Part shown: piece by piece, positions 1-5,127 of the stretch
Layout of the letters: the number at the start of each line of letters is the position of its first letter
Position numbering within the stretch: the stretch's first letter is position 1
Notes under the pieces: model-generated
The model's input: only the letters and a program-made list of their open reading frames with translations
What the model was told of the DNA's origin: nothing
Database searches by the model: none
Program-made: the position numbers and the translations under genes
Origin: BRH-c32 sp041674625
GTDB lineage: Bacteria; Bacteroidota; Ignavibacteria; Ignavibacteriales; Melioribacteraceae
Length of the DNA: 5,127 nucleotides
Assembly: GCA_041674625.1 (NCBI GenBank)
Contig: JBAYVI010000200.1
Coordinates: forward strand, 1 to 5,127
Direction: 5' to 3'

Positions 1-395
1 TATTTGTTTCTTAAGTAAAATTTTTGGGTTGCGATATATTTGTCAGTTGATGATGTCTCTGCCAATATCCACCTACCATTTCTTTCTTTTACAAAATTTT
101 CAGCATGCTCAAGCAAACTTTTCCCGGCACCTTCTTTTCTAAATTCCGGATCGGTTACTATCCAATAAATATCATAAACACCATCGGTTAAGGGTCTCAA
201 ACCAATGCAATAGTATCCTATTAATTTCAATTCTTTTATAAAAACATAAATCGTATAATGGCTTTTTTCTCCATTTAAAACTTTATCGTCAATCAATTCT
301 AAAGCGATTAATTTTTCTTCTTTTGTAAAATTATCAATTCGTTGAATCATCGATTCAATCGAATCACGGTCGTCTTTTTGAAAATCTCTAATCAT
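1..395 (-). CDS. GNAT-family N-acetyltransferase, C-terminus cut by window edge
   Basis: This reading frame is open from an ATG at 395 to the left edge: 131 complete codons plus two bases, with no stop, so the 3' end lies outside. The protein begins MIRDFQKDDRDSI, the usual GNAT N-terminal strand and helix. The acetyl-CoA-binding motif A is visible at residues 75-100: a strand (DIYWIVTDPEFR) followed by the pyrophosphate loop RKEGAGKSL at 86-94, matching R/Q-x-x-G-x-G/A. Next come ILAETSS (110-116) and Y-x-x-x-Q-K-F-Y (120-127), the usual late-GNAT segment. GNAT domains are about 140-160 residues, so only a short tail should be missing. The start is fixed by its 4-base ATGA overlap with the upstream ligase stop and by an AGGA seven bases before the ATG. 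The fold should transfer acetyl from acetyl-CoA to an amine. The substrate cannot be read from sequence, but tight coupling to two ligases suggests their substrate or product. The family call is firm; the role is inferred. Confidence 0.9.
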   Translation of the reverse strand, partial: MIRDFQKDDRDSIESMIQRIDNFTKEEKLIALELIDDKVLNGEKSHYTIYVFIKELKLIGYYCIGLRPLTDGVYDIYWIVTDPEFRKEGAGKSLLEHAENFVKERNGRWILAETSSTDKYIATQKFYLRNK

Positions 396-1432
396 TTCTT
401 TATCCTATTAGCTGCAAGCATTGCAATTCTAAAAAGCAATTCTTCATAATTAATTCCGGCAGCGTTAGCCGCTCTTGCAAACCCGGCATCTGAGGAAACA
501 TCAGGATTAGGGTTCACTTCTATTACAAAAGGAACATTCTTTTTGCTTAGCCGTATATCCACTCTTGCATAATCACGGCACTCAAGTGCTTTATATGCTG
601 CATATGCAGTTTTCTCTAATCGCTTTCTTAAACCGGTTTTAATAACAGCCGGACACTTTGGTACAGTATTTTTATAATAAATACTGTCTTCAGACCATTT
701 TGCTTCATAAGTAACAATTTTTGGTAGATGATCTGGCAATGATTCAAATACTATTTCTGAAATTGGCAAAAGTTCTTCTCCAAGAATTGCTACGTTAAAT
801 TCTCGTCCATCAATATATTCTTCAATTAACATCGGCTGATTAAAATTACTTTTTAAGTATTTTATTCTTTTTTGCAAATTCTCAAAAGTATAGACTACCG
901 AATTTTCTGAAATACCAATACTTGCATCTTCATTTAAAAGTTTTACGATTATAGGGAACTTCAAATCAAATTTTGATTTAGACAATTTCCCGTCGCTCTC
1001 CAATTTTATAAATCTTGGTGTATTGATACCGAAGGAAGTCAAAATTTGTTTCGTTCTTGATTTATAAAGACAATTTTCCAAAGCCATAGGCGTATTGCCT
1101 GTATATGGGATTCCCAGAATTTCGTACAAACCTGCGAAGTAGCTTTCAAAATTTGACTTACCTTCAATCGTTTCAACAAAATTTATTATTACATCTGGTG
1201 CAAATGCTTTAATATCAGAGATACTTTTTAATAAATCCCTTCCGATAGCAAGTGAACTCACTGATCTAAATCTTTTAGAAAGAAGTTTTTTGGTAGAGTT
1301 AAGCTGAGAAATAAAATTTCTTTCCGAGAGATCTAAAACTTCTGAACCTGGTTCAAGCTCTTTACCAAGATAGTTCTGGTAGAAGGTAAAAGGCTCATTA
1401 TAACAAATAAGAACAGATAAATTGAGTTTCAT
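392..1432 (-). CDS. ATP-grasp ligase A, D-Ala-D-Ala ligase-like paralogue of unknown substrate
   Basis: This 346-residue protein belongs to the D-Ala-D-Ala ligase/carboxylate-amine ligase branch of the ATP-grasp superfamily. Such enzymes activate a carboxylate as acyl phosphate with ATP and join it to an amine. Domain order fits: an N-terminal pre-ATP-grasp domain (1-115, ending ILGIPYTGN), then the ATP-grasp domain. K124 (CLYKSRTK) and K164 (IIVK) correspond to the ATP-binding lysines. IEEYIDGREF spans 203-212, YEAKW 242-246, CPA 260-262, R290-x-D292 and E305-V-N307; the last two groups include the metal ligands. It lacks the GG-x-S-x-E motif of true Ddl near the N-terminus and reads VLICYNEP instead. 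The glycine-rich loop is NEDASIG (167-173), so Ala170 replaces the conserved Ser of Ddl. NPNPD (307-311) replaces the usual N-x-x-P-G. Its ATG sits in an ATGA overlap with the ligase B stop, and its own stop overlaps the GNAT start. No strong Shine-Dalgarno precedes it, which fits translational coupling. The fold is confident, the substrate unknown. Confidence 0.9.
   Translation of the reverse strand: MKLNLSVLICYNEPFTFYQNYLGKELEPGSEVLDLSERNFISQLNSTKKLLSKRFRSVSSLAIGRDLLKSISDIKAFAPDVIINFVETIEGKSNFESYFAGLYEILGIPYTGNTPMALENCLYKSRTKQILTSFGINTPRFIKLESDGKLSKSKFDLKFPIIVKLLNEDASIGISENSVVYTFENLQKRIKYLKSNFNQPMLIEEYIDGREFNVAILGEELLPISEIVFESLPDHLPKIVTYEAKWSEDSIYYKNTVPKCPAVIKTGLRKRLEKTAYAAYKALECRDYARVDIRLSKKNVPFVIEVNPNPDVSSDAGFARAANAAGINYEELLFRIAMLAANRIKK
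403..406 (-). promoter_or_regulatory. Ribosome binding site for the GNAT gene
   Basis: On the minus strand AGGA (within TAGGAT) lies seven bases before the ATG of the acetyltransferase, inside the last codons of ligase A. Shine-Dalgarno signals are otherwise weak in this window, so this one supports the chosen GNAT start and the overlapping-gene arrangement. It is seen directly in the sequence; its function is inferred from spacing. Confidence 0.6.
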
Positions 1433-2541
1433 AAAAGTTTATATCTCTTCGCCGCAGCGAATAATACTGAATTAATCATTTCTTCATAATTATAACCGGC
1501 AGCACGTGCAGCCTTGGGGAAACATGAATTGTCAGCTACTTCTGGTAGAATTCCGGGTAACGGGTTTACTTCTATAATATTAGGAATACCATTGAAATCT
1601 AATCTGACATCAATTCTGCTCCAATCTTTACATTCGAGAACCTTATATGTCTTTAAAACGATTTCATTAATTCTTTTTTCGGTCATTTCATCTAACTTAG
1701 CGGGACACGTAAAGATATCTAACGGATTAGCTTTAGTATCAAGTACCCACTTTGCTTCATATGAATAGATTGGTACAATTCCTTCAGGTAATTCAGAAAA
1801 ATTAATTTCTACTATTGGTAGAATTTTTATTTCATTACCATTACCAAGAATAGCAACAGTAAATTCTCTTCCCGGCAAATACTCTTCAATAATAAACGGT
1901 TGTTCATATTGTGAGATCATTACAGATAAGCGTTCTTTTAATTCGTTATATTCTGTAATAAATGATGAGTTAAAAATTCCTTTACTTGACCCCTCCCCTA
2001 ACGGCTTTAAAATAACAGGAAATTTCAAGTTGAAATTCTGAAGTTCATCTAAAGATTTTGCTTTTAGGAATTTTGAAGTAGGAATATTGTGGTAAGATAA
2101 AATTTCTTTTGTTCTCGCCTTATCTAGACATATTGATAAAGTAAGAGGGTTAGAACCTGAATAGGGTATTGAAAGGAGATCGAGCATAGCAGGTATTTGT
2201 GCTTCTCTGCTTATTCCATTTACACCTTCGGCAATATTAAAAACTATATCGGGCTGCTCGGTTCTAAATTTATTATAGGCTTCCATATCAGCTTCTATCA
2301 TTACAACATCATGATAGATTTCCAATGCATTTTTAACGGCATTAATAGTTTCTAATGTATCCCACTCAGCATATTTATCATCAAATTTGGTGTCGGTTGA
2401 ATTTTGGGGAAAGTTATCCAGTACGAAGTTTTTATCTACTTCGGGTTTGAGATTATAAGTGAGAGCTACTTTAATTTTTTTATTTGGTAAATATGAATTA
2501 ATATAAATTCCTAAAAAAAATTTTAAAAAATTTTCCACCAA
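1429..2541 (-). CDS. ATP-grasp ligase B, D-Ala-D-Ala ligase-like enzyme with non-ATG start
   Basis: This 370-residue protein is the first of two tandem D-Ala-D-Ala ligase-like ATP-grasp enzymes. It shares with ligase A the blocks IPY(S/T)G, (Y/D)K-x-RTK, EEY-x-x-GREF, YEAKW, CPA, and E-V-N-P. ATP and metal residues appear in place: K141, K179 (ILKP), GEGSSKG (182-188), E219/E220, E226, K264, R309-x-D311, E324 and N326. The glycine-rich loop is close to genuine Ddl and keeps the conserved Ser (S185). However, the N-terminal GG-x-S-x-E signature is missing, and W265 occupies the position of the Ddl loop Tyr. FNIAEGVNGISRE (101-113) is the counterpart of the Ddl segment ALHGRGGEDG. A dipeptide- or amide-forming role is likely; true cell-wall Ddl activity is doubtful. 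The start is uncertain. No ATG occurs between recG and residue 81 in this frame; TTG at 2541 or GTG at 2538 are the candidates, with a stop at 2551-2553 limiting further extension. The Ddl-like fold proper begins near KIKVALTYN (22-30), leaving about 20 extra residues. The stop overlaps ligase A by four bases. Confidence 0.88.
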   Translation of the reverse strand: MVENFLKFFLGIYINSYLPNKKIKVALTYNLKPEVDKNFVLDNFPQNSTDTKFDDKYAEWDTLETINAVKNALEIYHDVVMIEADMEAYNKFRTEQPDIVFNIAEGVNGISREAQIPAMLDLLSIPYSGSNPLTLSICLDKARTKEILSYHNIPTSKFLKAKSLDELQNFNLKFPVILKPLGEGSSKGIFNSSFITEYNELKERLSVMISQYEQPFIIEEYLPGREFTVAILGNGNEIKILPIVEINFSELPEGIVPIYSYEAKWVLDTKANPLDIFTCPAKLDEMTEKRINEIVLKTYKVLECKDWSRIDVRLDFNGIPNIIEVNPLPGILPEVADNSCFPKAARAAGYNYEEMINSVLFAAAKRYKLL

Positions 2542-2598
2542 TATAATGTTTTAAAATTTATATGCAACACTACTTAATAAAAATGTTAAATCTTTTTT
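2542..2598 (-). other. Short AT-rich gap between recG and ligase B
   Basis: This is the only gap of any size in the window, 57 bases and almost entirely A/T. No convincing hairpin plus U-tract terminator is visible, so read-through from recG into the ligase genes is plausible. Read on the minus strand, TTGCAT and TATATT are spaced by 16 bases and resemble a sigma-70-like promoter, but TATATT overlaps the TTG start candidate of ligase B. No Shine-Dalgarno is seen before that start. The gap could hold a weak internal promoter; the sequence does not settle it. Confidence 0.3.
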
Positions 2599-4776
2599 TT
2601 ATGCAATGTTACTTATCACTAAATGTTGAGCATAATTTTTTTTAAGAGTGTTTTTGATGAGAGAATTTTCTTTTTTTCTTAGCGAAGAATCGTTAGAAAT
2701 AATTTTGAAGGCGTGGTTCTTAGCCGCTTCTATAAGTTCTAAATCGGTTGTTACATCAGTATATATCAAGTTAGGCAGACCGCTTTGTTGAGTGCTGAAG
2801 ATATCACCTGGCCCTCTTAGTCTTAAATCTATTTCAGAAAGTTTAAAACCACTTGTATGTTGAACCATTGAGTGAAGTCTGATAAATGTTTTGTATTTTT
2901 CTATCTCTCTTTCAGATAAGTAATTCAGATCAAAATTAGATGCGAATCCTGAATTTGCAAGTGAGTCTTCAGTTACTAAAATGCAGTAACCTTGCTGGAA
3001 ACTTCTGCCAACTCTTCCTCTTAACTGATGCAATTGTGATAAACCAAATCGGTGAGCATCGTTAATAATGATGATATTTGCATCAGGAATATCAATTCCA
3101 ACTTCTATGACAGTAGTGGAAACCAAAACGTCAAATTTCTTATTAAGAAAATCGAACATTACAGATTCTTTTTCCTTCCAATTCATTCTTCCATGAACGA
3201 GTCCAATAGATAATCCCGATAAATATTCTTCTTGAAGTGAAACGTAATAAGTTTCTGCTGCTTTTAGAGATAGCTTTTCGGATTCTTCCACCAATGGATA
3301 AACAATAAAAGATTGATAACCTTCTTCTTTCTTCTGTATAAGAAATTTATAAATTTCAGGAAGCTTACTTTCCCCCCTCAGTGCAGTTTTAATTGGTTTT
3401 CTATTTTGTGGCATCTCCTTAATAATAGAAACGTCAAGGTCGCCATAAATTGTCATTGTCAATGTTCTTGGAATTGGCGTAGCTGTCATGATAAGAACGT
3501 TCGGAATGGTTCCTTTCTTGATTAGTGTACCTCTTTGCATCACACCAAATCGATGCTGTTCATCAATTACAATTAATCCAAGATTCTGGAACTCAACATT
3601 AGCTTCTATAAGTGCATGTGTGCCGATTACAATATTGGTTTCTCCTGATGTTATTGATTCTAGAATTGCTTTTCTTTTCTTAGATAACTGTCCACCCAGA
3701 AGGAGGTCGATTTTTAATCCCAATCCATCAAGCAGTTTAGATATAACTCTATAATGCTGGTCGGCTAATATCTCAGTAGGAGCCATTAGAGCGCATTGGT
3801 AGCCACTTTTACACATCAATAGGATAGATATTAAAGATACAATTGTTTTGCCGCTTCCAACGTCTCCTTGAAGCAATCGGTTCATCGTCTTGGGGCTTTC
3901 TAAATCTTCTTTTATTTCATTTAAAGATTTTTTTTGATCGTTTGTAAGTTTAAAAGGGAGTTTCATTACAAATTCATTTGCATAATTTGTATCTAATTTT
4001 GCTGTCGTTTCTTTTTTTATACTATCATGAAGTTTTTTTCTTAATGCAACGAGGCATTCAAAATAAAATAACTCTTCAAATTTTAATCTGCGTCTTGTTT
4101 CTTCTAAGATTTCATTGCTTTCGGGGAAGTGGGAATTTTTAACTGTCTCTTTTAGTGATAATAATTTCTGATCACAAATAATAAAATCCGGAAGTGATTC
4201 TGTAATTAGATCTGCATAATTCTCTACAACTGAATGAATTAATTTACGAATTGAAAAATCACCAAAGCTTGTTTTCCTAAGTTCACCGGGTATTCTATAA
4301 AAAGGGATTATTTTTCCTGTATTTAGAAAATCGTCTGATTCTGATTTCCCGAGTCGATCGAAATCGGGATGTATGAATTGAAGCTTATGAAATTTATTTA
4401 CTTGTGGCTTACCGGAAATAGCAAATGAATCACCTTCCTTAAACATATCCTTAAAATAGGAAACAGCTTGAAACCAAGTAGCCTCAAAATAACCGGTATT
4501 ATCTTTGAAAATGATAGTTAGAATTGTTTTTTTGCCGAATCTTTTTACTTCCTTATCATAAACCTCACCAATAATAGTTACTTCCCCTGAATATCCTTCT
4601 AAAACATAATCATAAACCTTTATCGAGTTAAGTATTGTTGAGCGGTCGAGATATTTGGAGGGAAAATAAAATAGAAGATCTTTTACAGTAGTGATACCGA
4701 TTTTAGAAAAGGATTCAGCGCGTTTTTGACCGATAGATTTAAGGTATTGAACTGATTTATCTAATTCGGAAGCCAT
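2599..4776 (-). CDS. recG: ATP-dependent DNA helicase RecG
   Basis: RecG is a superfamily 2 helicase that reverses stalled replication forks and drives branch migration of Holliday junctions and R-loops in the cytoplasm. This copy is 725 residues, slightly longer than the roughly 690 of E. coli RecG. The N-terminal wedge domain includes an OB-fold at about 66-140 (VTIIGEVYDKEV onward). Helicase motifs follow in order: Walker A GDVGSGKT (304-311), motif Ia APTEILADQHY (332-342), the RecG-type DEQHRFG (405-411), TATPIPRT (431-438), GLVHGRM (525-531), STTVIEVGIDIP (553-564) and QLHQLRGRVGRS (581-592). The C-terminal LRGPGD (653-658) belongs to the TRG motif that couples ATP hydrolysis to translocation. 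Every key residue expected is present, with no frameshift. The ATG at 4776 lies 2 bases after the gpsA stop, so the two genes are very likely co-transcribed. The downstream ligase genes lie 57 bases further in the same direction. Confidence 0.98.
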   Translation of the reverse strand: MASELDKSVQYLKSIGQKRAESFSKIGITTVKDLLFYFPSKYLDRSTILNSIKVYDYVLEGYSGEVTIIGEVYDKEVKRFGKKTILTIIFKDNTGYFEATWFQAVSYFKDMFKEGDSFAISGKPQVNKFHKLQFIHPDFDRLGKSESDDFLNTGKIIPFYRIPGELRKTSFGDFSIRKLIHSVVENYADLITESLPDFIICDQKLLSLKETVKNSHFPESNEILEETRRRLKFEELFYFECLVALRKKLHDSIKKETTAKLDTNYANEFVMKLPFKLTNDQKKSLNEIKEDLESPKTMNRLLQGDVGSGKTIVSLISILLMCKSGYQCALMAPTEILADQHYRVISKLLDGLGLKIDLLLGGQLSKKRKAILESITSGETNIVIGTHALIEANVEFQNLGLIVIDEQHRFGVMQRGTLIKKGTIPNVLIMTATPIPRTLTMTIYGDLDVSIIKEMPQNRKPIKTALRGESKLPEIYKFLIQKKEEGYQSFIVYPLVEESEKLSLKAAETYYVSLQEEYLSGLSIGLVHGRMNWKEKESVMFDFLNKKFDVLVSTTVIEVGIDIPDANIIIINDAHRFGLSQLHQLRGRVGRSFQQGYCILVTEDSLANSGFASNFDLNYLSEREIEKYKTFIRLHSMVQHTSGFKLSEIDLRLRGPGDIFSTQQSGLPNLIYTDVTTDLELIEAAKNHAFKIISNDSSLRKKENSLIKNTLKKNYAQHLVISNIA

Positions 4777-4778
4777 AA

Positions 4779-5127
4779 TTAATGCTCAGACTTCATGTCC
4801 CGAGTCATTAATTCATAAGTTGATTTGATGGGATCTTTTTCTTCAAAAAGGATTTCATAAACTCCATGGCAAATTGGAGCGAGAATTTTATGTTCATTAG
4901 TAAGTTCATAAACTGATTTACACGTTTCCACACCCTCGGCAACCATATTCATACTTTCAATTATGTGTTTTAATTTTTTACCTTTACCGATCTGTTCGCC
5001 TACGAATCTATTACGGCTATGCTTACTCATACAGGTTACTATTAAATCGCCCATACCGGAAAGTCCGGAAAATGTTTCTGGTCTTGCACCGAGAGAAATT
5101 CCTAGTCGAGAAATTTCAGCAATACCA
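4779..5127 (-). CDS. gpsA: Glycerol-3-phosphate dehydrogenase [NAD(P)+], C-terminal third; 5' end outside window
   Basis: The reading frame enters from the right edge and ends at TAA (4781-4779), giving 115 visible residues of a protein that is usually about 330-340 long. The fragment begins GIAEISRLGISLGARPETF and continues GLSGMGDLIVTC, the well-known GpsA substrate-domain segment with the conserved G-x-G-D (visible residues 24-27). SRNR at 37-40 matches the conserved S/T-RNR that contacts substrate and cofactor in the family. VAEGVETCKSVYELT and LAPICHGVYEILF correspond to the final helices. An internal ATG at 5054 is not the start, because the conserved sequence continues upstream of it to the window edge. 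The enzyme reduces dihydroxyacetone phosphate to sn-glycerol-3-phosphate, the backbone precursor of phospholipids, in the cytoplasm. Only 2 bases separate it from recG. The Rossmann domain lies outside the window and could not be checked. Confidence 0.96.
   Translation of the reverse strand, partial: GIAEISRLGISLGARPETFSGLSGMGDLIVTCMSKHSRNRFVGEQIGKGKKLKHIIESMNMVAEGVETCKSVYELTNEHKILAPICHGVYEILFEEKDPIKSTYELMTRDMKSEH

Noticed and set aside
1514..1768. Plus-strand open frame of 84 codons inside ligase B
   Set aside because: It lies antisense to a well-supported conserved enzyme, shows no recognisable family motif, and has no sign of its own expression signals.
2540..2567. Possible minus-strand promoter (TTGCAT, 16-base spacer, TATATT) before ligase B
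   Set aside because: Matches are partial and expected by chance in this composition; the -10-like box overlaps the most likely translation start, so it was not called as a separate promoter.
2600..2612. Imperfect direct repeat (tatgcaatgttac at 2600-2612 and tatgcaacactac at 2561-2573)
   Set aside because: Ten of thirteen bases match, but in such AT-rich DNA this is weak, and one copy overlaps the recG stop region; no operator or attachment-site role can be supported.
3313..3754. Two plus-strand open frames (70 and 88 codons) opposite recG
   Set aside because: They mirror the helicase-motif region of recG, including motif II, and their peptides are Cys/Asn/Ser-rich without any recognisable domain; they are shadows of recG.
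4777..4778. Possible terminator or promoter between gpsA and recG
   Set aside because: The gap is two bases, with no room for either; the genes read as one transcription unit.

Overview
This AT-rich window (roughly one third G+C by eye, not counted) is fully packed. All five genes lie on the minus strand, so transcription runs from the right edge to the left. In that order they are: the 3' end of gpsA (glycerol-3-phosphate dehydrogenase), recG (branch-migrating DNA helicase), two tandem paralogous ATP-grasp ligases of the D-Ala-D-Ala ligase superfamily, and a GNAT acetyltransferase cut by the left edge. No RNA gene, insertion sequence, CRISPR array or convincing terminator was seen, and no gap exceeds about 60 bases. 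The low G+C, long A/T runs, weak Shine-Dalgarno signals and protein style suggest a low-GC member of the Bacteroidota/Chlorobiota/Ignavibacteriota group. That placement is an impression, not a demonstration.

The right half is housekeeping. The gpsA stop and the recG start are separated by only 2 bases. GpsA supplies sn-glycerol-3-phosphate for phospholipids, and RecG remodels stalled forks and Holliday junctions. Both look intact where visible.

The left half is the interesting part. After a 57-base gap, the two ligases and the acetyltransferase follow with two successive 4-base ATGA stop/start overlaps, a sign of translational coupling and joint function. Both ligases keep the ATP-grasp core: the lysines, the EEY..GREF segment, the YEAKW loop, R-x-D and E-x-N. 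Both lack the N-terminal GG-x-S-x-E signature of true D-Ala-D-Ala ligases and have Trp where the catalytic-loop Tyr sits. Ligase A departs further. They are therefore probably amide- or peptide-forming ligases with an unknown substrate rather than ordinary Ddl enzymes.

With the acetyltransferase, they could form a small pathway that joins carboxylates to amines in two steps and N-acetylates a substrate or product. That pathway is inference. The module itself (ligase B, ligase A, GNAT, coupled) is directly visible.
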